In this document: piece after piece, positions 52,147-60,471 of the stretch
Numbering within the stretch: the first letter of the stretch is position 1
Layout: each line of letters begins with the position of its first letter
NCBI RefSeq assembly: GCF_018332695.1
Contig: NZ_BOQN01000095.1
Coordinates: 62,001-126,000, forward strand
DNA: 64,000 nt
Direction: 5' to 3'
DNA from: Paractinoplanes toevensis
GTDB taxonomy: Bacteria > Actinomycetota > Actinomycetes > Mycobacteriales > Micromonosporaceae
Position numbers and translations under genes: made by a program
Notes under the pieces: generated by a model
What the model was told of the DNA's origin: nothing
The model's input: the letters and a program-made list of their open reading frames with translations, nothing else
Databases searched by the model: none

Positions 52147-55100
52147 ATGGCAGAGAACGAAGCGGCACCGGCCGGGCGGCCGGTGCATCGACCCGCGCGG
52201 GTTGCGGACAAGCGGCCGCCGGCGCGGACGGTAGACCTCGAACCGCTGCCGGTCATCCCGGATCCGCCGTCGCCGCAGATCACGCAGTTCATCCTGCCGG
52301 TGCTCGGCAGCGGCACGATCCTGATCTACGGCTGGCTGGCACACTCCACCATCATGCTGATCACGGGCGGTGTGGTCGTGGGTCTTTCGCTGCTCACGCC
52401 GTTCGTAACCACCGCGGTGTCGCGGCGGAGCCAGAAGCGGCGGGTGGCCGCGAGCGCCGAGGCCTACGGCAAGTACCTCGACGGGCGGCAGGAGGCGGTC
52501 GCGGACCACAAGCGGAGCCTGCTCCGATACCTCCGGAAGGTCACGCCGACCAGTGCGCTGCTCGACGTCTGGATCGCGGACTACTCGCGGGTGTGGTCCC
52601 GGCGACTCCGCACCCCGGATTTTCTTACGGTCGCGGTGGGCGAGGGCCGGATCCCCACCGGGCTCGCGGTCAAGATCCCGACCCAGCGGTTCGACCAGCG
52701 GGTGGACGAGCGGCTCCGGCGCCGGTGCGAGACGATCGAGGAGTCGGCGGCCTGGTTGGAACCGGCGCCGGTGACGATCGACCTGTACGAGGTGGGCGTG
52801 CTCTCCGTCGAGGGTGACCGGGCAGCCGCGCGGGGCGTCGCTCGCACCGTTCTTCTCCAACTCGCCGCCGGGTGCGGGCCGGACGAACTGCACATCCTGC
52901 TGACGTACGCGCCCGGCGGCGAGGGGGAGTGGGCCGGCTTCGCCCGGCTGCCGCACGTGCGGTCGGCCACGGCGGACATCACCGCGCTGACCGCCTCGCT
53001 GCACGAGATCCTGCGGCCGCGCGCCGCGATGCTGAATGACCCCCGCTGGACGGTGGCCGAGGCGAGTCTTCCGCACGTGGTTCTGCTGATCGATCCGTAC
53101 GATCCGTTGACCGAGCTGAGCAAGGTGCAAGAGCTCGCGTACGTGATGGAACGCAGCGTCGACCTCGGCGTCTCAGTCATCGCCATGTCGGCAGGGGAGA
53201 CGGCCCGGCCCTCGGCGGCGAGAGCCGTGGTCGAGTGCCGGTCGGCGTCGCAGGCCGATATGACCTGGATCGGCCCGGGCCGCCGGATCGAGGGCTTTCG
53301 GCCCGACGTGCCGGGCACGGCCATGGTGAGCGGGGCGATCCAACAACTCGCGGGGATGAGGCTCGTCGCCGACGAGTCGAGGGCGACGCGTCGCGACAAG
53401 GAGCGCCTGGTCGACCTGCTAGAGGTGTACTTCCAGCACAGCCCGTTCGACAGTTGGCCGCGGCACGACGCCCGGACGATCTTGCGCATGCCGATCGGCA
53501 CCACTACGACCGGGGCCGACTTGGTCTTGGACCTCAAGGAGGCGGCGGCCGGTGGGCATGGCCCGCACGGCCTAGTGGTCGGCGCCACCGGCTCGGGCAA
53601 GAGCGAGCTGCTGCGGTCGATGGTCTGCGCGATGGCTTGCACGCATAGCCCGGCCGAACTCAACATTCTTCTGCTGGACTTCAAGGGCGGAGCGACGTTC
53701 GACCTGCTCCAGGACCTGCCGCACTGCGTCGGCATGGTGACCAACCTGGTCGACGACCTGTCGCTGATTGATCGGATCGAGCAGTCGCTGACCGGCGAGC
53801 TGACCCGTCGGCAGGAAGACCTCCGGCTGGCCGGACGTGAGGTGCAGAAGCTCGAGGAATACGAGGCTTTGCGGTCCACCACCAAACCATGGCTACGCCC
53901 TATCCCCTACCTCACGATCGTCATCGACGAGTTCGGGGAGCTCCTGTCGGCCCGCCCCGACTTCCTCGAGATCCTGATCTCGATCGCGCGTACCGGTCGC
54001 AGCCTAGGCGTTCATCTGATCCTGGCCAGCCAGCGGCTCGAGGCCGGGCGGCTGCGTGGTCTCGACACCTACCTCGGCTACCGGCTGTGCCTGCGCACCT
54101 TCACCGCCGACGAGAGCATAGCGGTGCTCGGTGTGCGGGACGCGGCTAACCTGCCTCCGCTGCCGGGCCACGGCTTTTACCGATCGGCCGACGGGATGGT
54201 CCAGTTCCGCGCCTCCCAGGTGCTGCACCGCGACGTGGCCGACCCAGCCGATGAGACGGACGCGGCGAAGATCGTCGCCTGGCTGTCGGCTGTGGACCGG
54301 GCGGAACCTTTGTTGCTGCTGCCGCTGCCCGAGCCGCTCGCCCCGAACAACCTCGAGATCTTCGACGACCGCCTCGCCGGCGGGGAGAAGGTAGGCCTGG
54401 TCGCGCTGGGCCTGATCGACCGTCCCGCCGACCGCGCCCAGCCACCGCTGCGGCTTGACTTCTCTGCGTCCGGCGGCCATCAGATGTTTGTGGGCGGACC
54501 CCGGTCTGGCAAGTCGACCGTGGTCCGGTCGCTGATCCTCGCCGCGGTGAGGTCGAACCCGGGATCGCATCTGCGGTTCTTCGTCGTCGAGGCGGCGCCC
54601 AACGTCACCGCGTACTTGGACGACTTCCCTAATGTCGGCTCGGCTGCGCTGTTTACCGACGCGCTCAAGGTGCGGCGCATCTTCGAGGCCGTCGCCCGGA
54701 CCGTCGAGCGCAACATGAACGCGATCGCCGAGGCTACGGCCGGAACAGGGCCACCCAGGGTAAAGACCGTCCTGGTGGTGGACGGCTACCTGGCTTTCCG
54801 GGAGCGGTTTCCTGATCTGGAGGACGTGTTTGCTCGGATCGTCGCCGACGGGGCCCATGCCGGGGTGCACGTCGTCGTGACGAGCGGGCGCTGGGCCGAT
54901 ATGCAGCCGAAGCGCCTAGAACAGATAGCGGACCGATATGAGCTGTGGCTCACCGATCCGGCCGAGTCGGCACACCCCCGTGCGGTCGCGTCCACGCTCG
55001 GGCGCGGGCGTCCCGGCCGGGGCCTGACCGCCGATGCGGCATTCTTCCAGATCGCCGCCGATTTCCCTTTCTCGGCCGACGGCGCGGCGGACGCCGAATA

Positions 55101-55917
55101 CACGGCAAAGGCGATCGGGTCGGCGTCCCGGCGGGCCGCCGAGGCACATCACGCGAAATGGCCCGGCGCAACCGCCGACCGGCTTTCGTTCCTGACCGAC
55201 ATGACCGCGGCGACGTGGGCCGGACGGGCCGACGCGGTGGGACAGGGCGAGCTGTTTCTCGGCGTTTCCGAGTCCGGCCTAGCGACCCGCACCATCTCCC
55301 TCGGATCGGGCGATCATATGATTTGCACCGGCGACCCGCACTCCGGGCGAACGACCTTCTTGGCGCGAATGCTGTCCGATCTGCTCCGGAGCAATCCTCG
55401 CGCTTTGTTTTATGTAGTCGACTTTCGGGCAGTTCTGACGAAAGCGCTCGGCCTGGCCGGGACGGACCGAGCGCACGTCGCGCGTGACGAGGAAGAGGCG
55501 AAAGAGGTCGTCCGGTCGCTCGCGATCGTCATGGAGGAGCGTGAATTGGAGCGTCGGCGAGACCGGTCGGGCCCGCCGAGCGGTACCCCGGCGCTGCTAG
55601 TGGTGGAGGACTACGAGCTGGTCCTCGGCAGCGACCCGATGGCACTTCAGATGCTCAGCGACTGCCTGCCGTACGGGCAGGAGCTGAACCTGACCGTGCT
55701 GCTGACCCAGTCGGCCTACGGAGCGAGCGCCCGGATGGACGGATTCTCGCGGCGGGCGCAGGAGAGCATGCCATTCTTCCTCGAGTTCAGCACGAGCCGG
55801 ACAATGGACTTCCTGCCCAGCCGCCGCAAGGGCCGCACCCTCCCCTTCGGTCAGGCTTTCCTGGTACGCGACGGCGCCTTCGACGAGCGCTTGCTCGTCC
55901 TTCCGCCGAGTCGATGA
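52147..55917 (+). CDS. eccC: EccC-type FtsK/SpoIIIE ATPase of type VII secretion
   Basis: A 1256-residue motor of the ESX/type VII system. Two TM segments lie at about 50-92. Three ATPase domains follow. The first has GATGSGKS (479-486), LLDFKGGATF (about 510) and IVIDEFGELL (about 590). The second has GGPRSGKST (about 782) with VVDGY at the Walker B position. The third has TGDPHSGRTT (about 1061) with VVEDYEL. So only domain 1 keeps an obvious catalytic Walker B Glu, as is typical of EccC. It should energise export of the WXG100 pair and the toxin. eccB, eccD, eccE and mycosin genes are not present in the window. ATG follows an in-frame GTG by one codon. Confidence 0.93.
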   Translation: MAENEAAPAGRPVHRPARVADKRPPARTVDLEPLPVIPDPPSPQITQFILPVLGSGTILIYGWLAHSTIMLITGGVVVGLSLLTPFVTTAVSRRSQKRRVAASAEAYGKYLDGRQEAVADHKRSLLRYLRKVTPTSALLDVWIADYSRVWSRRLRTPDFLTVAVGEGRIPTGLAVKIPTQRFDQRVDERLRRRCETIEESAAWLEPAPVTIDLYEVGVLSVEGDRAAARGVARTVLLQLAAGCGPDELHILLTYAPGGEGEWAGFARLPHVRSATADITALTASLHEILRPRAAMLNDPRWTVAEASLPHVVLLIDPYDPLTELSKVQELAYVMERSVDLGVSVIAMSAGETARPSAARAVVECRSASQADMTWIGPGRRIEGFRPDVPGTAMVSGAIQQLAGMRLVADESRATRRDKERLVDLLEVYFQHSPFDSWPRHDARTILRMPIGTTTTGADLVLDLKEAAAGGHGPHGLVVGATGSGKSELLRSMVCAMACTHSPAELNILLLDFKGGATFDLLQDLPHCVGMVTNLVDDLSLIDRIEQSLTGELTRRQEDLRLAGREVQKLEEYEALRSTTKPWLRPIPYLTIVIDEFGELLSARPDFLEILISIARTGRSLGVHLILASQRLEAGRLRGLDTYLGYRLCLRTFTADESIAVLGVRDAANLPPLPGHGFYRSADGMVQFRASQVLHRDVADPADETDAAKIVAWLSAVDRAEPLLLLPLPEPLAPNNLEIFDDRLAGGEKVGLVALGLIDRPADRAQPPLRLDFSASGGHQMFVGGPRSGKSTVVRSLILAAVRSNPGSHLRFFVVEAAPNVTAYLDDFPNVGSAALFTDALKVRRIFEAVARTVERNMNAIAEATAGTGPPRVKTVLVVDGYLAFRERFPDLEDVFARIVADGAHAGVHVVVTSGRWADMQPKRLEQIADRYELWLTDPAESAHPRAVASTLGRGRPGRGLTADAAFFQIAADFPFSADGAADAEYTAKAIGSASRRAAEAHHAKWPGATADRLSFLTDMTAATWAGRADAVGQGELFLGVSESGLATRTISLGSGDHMICTGDPHSGRTTFLARMLSDLLRSNPRALFYVVDFRAVLTKALGLAGTDRAHVARDEEEAKEVVRSLAIVMEERELERRRDRSGPPSGTPALLVVEDYELVLGSDPMALQMLSDCLPYGQELNLTVLLTQSAYGASARMDGFSRRAQESMPFFLEFSTSRTMDFLPSRRKGRTLPFGQAFLVRDGAFDERLLVLPPSR

Positions 55918-56045
55918 TCGGATTGGACATACTTAACAGGACAGATGGCCGGATTCTCCGCCGTGCGGGCCCGAAGCCGAGGCGCTAGGCTCCCAGAAAA
56001 GGCGCGCTGGTTCGCTTTAGGGGCAGCTGACGGGAGCGGTCGAAC

Positions 56046-56855
56046 ATGGAATTTGGCGATTTCCCTGCAGTCGACATGGATCCGCCGGAAGCCTCAATCA
56101 CACGCAATCTTGTGGTGCTTCTCCTCGACGCCAGCGGCTCAATGGCGGAAGCGGACACCGACGAGGCCGGTAACAAGCGCGGGACGTCGAAGATCGAGAC
56201 ATTGCGGGCGGCGCTGAATAGGTTCTTGGCCATCGATGTCCACAATGAGCCGAAGCTTCAGGCCAACGGCGAACTCGCGATCCTCACCTTCGGCAATGGC
56301 GTGGTCCCGGCGCTGACGCTCGGTAATCCCGTACTTCCGGGCTCGCCTTTTCATTTCATCCGCAACGTCACGAGCACCCCCGACTTCCCGGTCGGCGGCA
56401 ACACCCCGATGGGGGCGGCGATAGGCAAGGCGCTGGACATCATCGACGCCCGCAAGCAGAGCCTGGCCGAGTCGGGCATTACCCACGAGTTCCGGCCCAA
56501 CGTATTCCTCCTTACCGACGGCCGTCCCAACGACGCCCGCGAGGTGCTCGACGACTCCATCAAGCGACTTCACGCCGAGGAGGCGCGCAACGGGGTGCTG
56601 CTGTGGGCGCTCGGGACCCAGGACGCCTACGCTCCGTGGCTCGAGCGCATCGCCGACAAGGGAAACTATCTCCCGCTGCCGGGCAACTCGCTGGCCCAGT
56701 TCCTGCGCTTCGTGAGCAAGAGCATGCGGCGCCAGGGTGGCCGCCGGGGCGAGGAGGACGCTGCCACGATCTATCACGACGTCACCCGCAACGTTTCGTT
56801 CGACGAAGCCGTGGACGCACTGCTCGACGACGAGGGAGGGTCGGCGCGGTCATGA
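56046..56855 (+). CDS. von Willebrand factor A domain protein, TerY-like
   Basis: A 269-residue soluble vWA protein. The MIDAS metal site is complete: D28-A-S30-G-S32, Thr in GGNTPMG (about 121) and Asp in LTDGRPND (about 158). It resembles TerY, the vWA member of the TerY-P triad (vWA, PP2C, kinase) described for tellurite-resistance-linked systems. Its 3' end overlaps the PP2C gene by 4 nt. It lies 128 nt downstream of eccC. A possible -10 TAGGCT is at 55986-55991. Confidence 0.88.
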   Translation: MEFGDFPAVDMDPPEASITRNLVVLLLDASGSMAEADTDEAGNKRGTSKIETLRAALNRFLAIDVHNEPKLQANGELAILTFGNGVVPALTLGNPVLPGSPFHFIRNVTSTPDFPVGGNTPMGAAIGKALDIIDARKQSLAESGITHEFRPNVFLLTDGRPNDAREVLDDSIKRLHAEEARNGVLLWALGTQDAYAPWLERIADKGNYLPLPGNSLAQFLRFVSKSMRRQGGRRGEEDAATIYHDVTRNVSFDEAVDALLDDEGGSARS

Positions 56856-57631
56856 GCGAGTCGGCCTCGTGGCTCACCTGGTCCAAGACCTTCACTGGTC
56901 GGCACCACCAGCAGTGCGAGGACGCCGCGGTCGCCATGTCCGGGTCGGGGTGGACACTTCTCGCCGTCAGCGATGGGGCGGGCAGCGCGCCCAGGGCGGC
57001 GGACGGCTCGATGATCGCGGTCGATCTGGTCACCGATTTCGTCAGGGACAGCCCGCCACCGGCGGCCGTCCCGGGCCACGACGGGCACCAGGCCCAGCTC
57101 GAGTGGCTGCGCACCGCCGTCGGCACCGTCGGGCGGCGATGGATGACGGAGACATTGATCCGGGGCGGTGAGCCGGCCGACTTCGACGCGACGCTGGCGA
57201 TCGTCGTCTCGAACGGCTGGGAGACCGGCATCGCGACGGTCGGCGACAGCTTCGTGGCCGGCCTGGGCCGTACCGGCAAGGTCGAGCTGATGGTGGCACC
57301 GGACCGGCCCGCCGCGCTGACCGGCAGTGAGGCATACATGCTCCAGGACTGGGAGCTGCGCACGCGTTACGTGGCAGTGGTGGACCCTGATATCGCCATG
57401 ATCTTCCTGTCGACCGACGGGCTCGAGTTCCTCCTCGAGGCCAAGGTCGTGCGCAAGGGCCCAGAACTGGTGCAGGCCTTCATCGGCGTTAAGAAGTGGC
57501 TCGCCAACGTGCTCGAGACGATCGGCCGCAGCTGCGACCTATCGCAGGCGGACGTTCTAGGGCGGGCGGACGTCATGGCGGGGAAGGGAGATGACGTTGG
57601 TGTCGCACTGGCGATCCGCCCACGATCCTGA
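56852..57631 (+). CDS. PP2C-family serine/threonine phosphatase
   Basis: A 259-residue PP2C-like phosphatase. It has HQQCEDAAVA (N-terminal metal Asp), AVSDGAGSAPRAADGS (metal and phosphate loop), VGDSFVAG, FLSTDGLE and the final KGDDVGVAL motif. The metal-binding acidic residues are kept, so it should be active. It probably dephosphorylates the kinase encoded next or its targets. The ATG overlaps the vWA stop, and the kinase start lies inside this gene, so the three are coupled. Confidence 0.9.
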   Translation: MSESASWLTWSKTFTGRHHQQCEDAAVAMSGSGWTLLAVSDGAGSAPRAADGSMIAVDLVTDFVRDSPPPAAVPGHDGHQAQLEWLRTAVGTVGRRWMTETLIRGGEPADFDATLAIVVSNGWETGIATVGDSFVAGLGRTGKVELMVAPDRPAALTGSEAYMLQDWELRTRYVAVVDPDIAMIFLSTDGLEFLLEAKVVRKGPELVQAFIGVKKWLANVLETIGRSCDLSQADVLGRADVMAGKGDDVGVALAIRPRS

Positions 57632-58955
57632 GGTCTACTGGGAGCGGCGTGGCGATCGCCACGCACTCCGGCTCGGCGAGTTCATCGACGAGGGCAACTC
57701 GGCCGAGGTTTTCGAGGTGCTCGGGGAGGGGTGGAGCAGCCTAGTCGTGGCCAAGCTTTATCTGCCCGAAAAGATGCCCGGCAACCTGGCCGCCATCGTC
57801 GAGGAGGCGACGGCGCGGCGAATCGGCCGGCTCGGCGCCCGTGGCAGTGACGACGACGCCGGCGCCTACTCGCCGCTGGCCACCCCCAAGGCCGTTCTCT
57901 ACCCGTCCGCCGACGCCGACAAGCCGTGTGGACTACTGCTGGCCCGGGTTGATCCCCAGCGCTTCGTCTCCTTCGACAAGTTCCTCCATTCCCCGCTGAA
58001 GAACGACCTGAGCGTGGCTTGCCTGGCCGCCGAATGCCTGGCCGAGATCGTGGCCTGGCTGCACGGGCACGACTACATCGTCGGCGACTTCTCCGGCACG
58101 AACATACGGGTCGACAGCAGCGGGCGCGTGTGCCTGCTCGACCTCGACTCCTTCGGCATCGTCGGCCACCCCGAGGTCGTGCCGTCCGGCGACACGAGCC
58201 GGCACTACCTCGCCCCCGAGACGGTTACGGGAGAGCCAACGCAGGACTCCGACCGCTTCGTGCTGAGCATGCTCGTGATCCAGCTGCTGCTCCAGGGCAT
58301 CCCGCCGTTCGCGGGTGTCCCCCGTGGCCGCCGCGAAGCTAGCGTGCAGGACAACATCAACCACCGGCGCTCCTGGTTGCTGGACCCGAAGGACCTCATC
58401 CTGCCGCTGCGGGCGCGTGACCACCCCGGCCTCGCCGCGCTGCCGGAATTGACCGACCTGCTGTTCCGGCGGGCCGTCGACAAGGCTGCGCCCCGGCCGA
58501 CGGCGGACGAGTGGGTGCGGGAACTGCGCCGCATCCGCGCCACCGTCGAACCTTGCGAGTGTGGCGGGCTGCGATTCGCCGGGGCTGTCTGCCCGAGCTG
58601 TAAAGCCGGACATGTCGCACCGGCGCCGGAGGAACTGCTGTCCAAGTGGGTCTACCACGTCCCGCCAGAATCCGATCGACACGCCGAACCGGAGGAGGCG
58701 ACCTTCCGCTTCGCGGTGCCGCCGGCCGCCGTCGATGAGCCTGAGCGGCAAGTCCGCGGCCCGGCCAAGACGGGGACAGGGCGCTCGACGCCGACGCGTT
58801 CCATGTCCACACCCACGCGTGCGGCGTCCACGCGTTCGAGGCCTGAGCATACGGCGTCGACGGTTCCGGCGTGGAGGCGGCTCGTCAGCATCGGGGCGAT
58901 CGTGGCGGCGATCATCGCCTTGATCGTCTGGCTCGTAGTGTGGGTGGCTCATTGA
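57591..58955 (+). CDS. Protein kinase with Zn ribbon and C-terminal membrane anchor
   Basis: A 454-residue kinase. The Gly-rich loop is replaced by FIDEGNSAEVFEV, VVAKLY holds the ATP Lys, GDFSGTNIRVD (about 164-174) is the catalytic loop with D and N but no HRD, and LLDLDSF (about 182) is the DFG equivalent. A Zn ribbon CECGG-CPSC follows at about 322-341, then a Ser/Thr/Arg-rich linker and a TM segment at about 430-452. This is the kinase of TerY-P triads. The ATG overlaps the PP2C gene by 41 nt; a GTG at 57600, 9 nt after AAGGGAG, may be the true start. Confidence 0.87.
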   Translation: MTLVSHWRSAHDPEVYWERRGDRHALRLGEFIDEGNSAEVFEVLGEGWSSLVVAKLYLPEKMPGNLAAIVEEATARRIGRLGARGSDDDAGAYSPLATPKAVLYPSADADKPCGLLLARVDPQRFVSFDKFLHSPLKNDLSVACLAAECLAEIVAWLHGHDYIVGDFSGTNIRVDSSGRVCLLDLDSFGIVGHPEVVPSGDTSRHYLAPETVTGEPTQDSDRFVLSMLVIQLLLQGIPPFAGVPRGRREASVQDNINHRRSWLLDPKDLILPLRARDHPGLAALPELTDLLFRRAVDKAAPRPTADEWVRELRRIRATVEPCECGGLRFAGAVCPSCKAGHVAPAPEELLSKWVYHVPPESDRHAEPEEATFRFAVPPAAVDEPERQVRGPAKTGTGRSTPTRSMSTPTRAASTRSRPEHTASTVPAWRRLVSIGAIVAAIIALIVWLVVWVAH

Positions 58956-59878
58956 GCGCCAACGGACAATCGCCGGGGGGCGGCCCGACGCGAAGATTGC
59001 GCTTTTACCTCTTGTACGCCTTCATCGCGCTCGTCACCCTCACGTTCATCTACCTCATGGTTGGTCCGGTCGGACATGGGCAGCGAACCTCGGCGTCGGC
59101 CTGCGATCGGGCCTACCAGGGCCGCTGCCCGAGCACGGAACCGTCGTCGGCGAAATCTCCTGCCTGGCGTCCCCCGTCTGCCACGACGTCGGCCGTCGAC
59201 TCGCTCCCGGCATCGGCAACGTCTCGTCCCCGGCTTCCTTCGTTCGCTTCGACGTCGGCCGTCGACTCCCTCCCGGCGTCGGTTCCCGCAACCTTGTCTC
59301 TGCCGGCCTCAACCCCCCTCTCCCCAGCACACGCGCGGAGCGGCGGCGGTGATCAGCGGCCATGGTTCTCGATTGTGGTCGGCGTTGTGACCGGTGGGAT
59401 CTTCCTCGCTGTTCTTTGGACCTCGGGCCTGCCGCAGCGGGCCGGCCGCACACTGAGGCGAAAGCGGGTCACCGCCAGTAAGCCGACGAACGCCCCTGGC
59501 GACGAGGCCGCCGCCGACTCCGACGGCCTGCCACCCGAGCATGCCGCGGCGCCGGTGACCGAACCCGGAACGGACGAGGCGCCGACGCTGATCAGAACGG
59601 CACCGGAACCGACACCGGCATCGGCTTCGCGCGATCGCCCGGACATACTCCCGACCGTGGACCAACCGGTCGCGGTTCGGCTCATGGGCGACGACATCGC
59701 GGTGGGAGTGCCCGACGGCCCGCCACCCCATCTCGGCAAGGCCCAAACCCTCATTGCCCCGGCCGGATACGCGATGTTCGTGCAGGGGATTCTCGTTCCG
59801 GTTGAGCTCGACGAGCCTGCCTCGGGGCAACTGGCCCCGGGCCAGGCGGTGATCCTGAACGTTACGGCGGCCCGATGA
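58952..59878 (+). CDS. Two-TM membrane protein of unknown function in the T7SS/TerY-P cluster
   Basis: A 308-residue protein I do not recognise. TM1 is at about 14-37 and TM2 at about 140-162. Between them is a Ser/Pro/Thr-rich segment in which SAVDSLPAS occurs twice. A basic segment and an acidic, disordered stretch follow, then a short C-terminal region (residues 250-308) that looks folded, with LIAPAGYAMFVQG. The start TTG overlaps the kinase stop by 4 nt; a GTG at 58940 is possible. It could be the membrane partner that links the kinase or EccC to the envelope. Confidence 0.6.
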   Translation: MSANGQSPGGGPTRRLRFYLLYAFIALVTLTFIYLMVGPVGHGQRTSASACDRAYQGRCPSTEPSSAKSPAWRPPSATTSAVDSLPASATSRPRLPSFASTSAVDSLPASVPATLSLPASTPLSPAHARSGGGDQRPWFSIVVGVVTGGIFLAVLWTSGLPQRAGRTLRRKRVTASKPTNAPGDEAAADSDGLPPEHAAAPVTEPGTDEAPTLIRTAPEPTPASASRDRPDILPTVDQPVAVRLMGDDIAVGVPDGPPPHLGKAQTLIAPAGYAMFVQGILVPVELDEPASGQLAPGQAVILNVTAAR

Positions 59879-60471
59879 CCCCGGCTGTTATGCGACGTCA
59901 CGTCGACCGCCGCGCCGAGGCGCGGTTCATCGGCCTGTAGGGAGCGTCCGCCGCGCCGGTGGCATCGGCTTCGTCTTGCCGATCGCGGGCGTAGTGTGAC
60001 GGGTCAGCCCTATCCCGGACGAGGTCGGCTTCGCCACGAAAGTCGAGAGGGCCGGACCATGCTGGGGCGGAGCGTTCGCGGCTGGTGTGCGGGTGGCCTG
60101 GGTAACAGCAGCGGAGGCTAATCTGTCTCGATCATAAGCTTCACCAGGAAGAACCGTCGTCCGCCTAGATCATTCGGGCGACACGGCCGTGTATTTGCCG
60201 CAGGGAGTCAGGCATTCCCCGTTCGCGGATCGCTATGTCATGATTGTGCTCATCGCCGCACCAGGTGAGCAACGCCGCATCCACGGCAAGGGCTGAGGCC
60301 CCGCTACGGAGCTAATGACCGGCCACGTAAGTGGCAGTCAAAGGTTTGCGGCCGACCGAGCCCAGTGCGCTGCCCGCATCGGGAGACCGTGGTCCCCCCG
60401 GGAGCGACAGGTGAACGAGGCACCCGCCCGGACACGCGAACCGTCAACTCGCGTGTCATCGGAGGGCACTC
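59879..60471. other. 593-bp gap without a supported gene
   Basis: No open frame here has family features. Only short frames occur (a 21-codon frame at 59875-59940 that overlaps the previous stop, and a 61-codon frame at 60315-60500 that runs over the next start). GGAGGGC at 60461-60467 is the ribosome binding site of the next gene. The gap separates the T7SS/TerY-P cluster from the module at 60472-63128. Confidence 0.6.

Noticed and set aside
59875..59940. 21-codon frame whose ATG overlaps the previous stop
   Set aside because: Too short and without any recognisable feature; translational coupling alone is not enough support.
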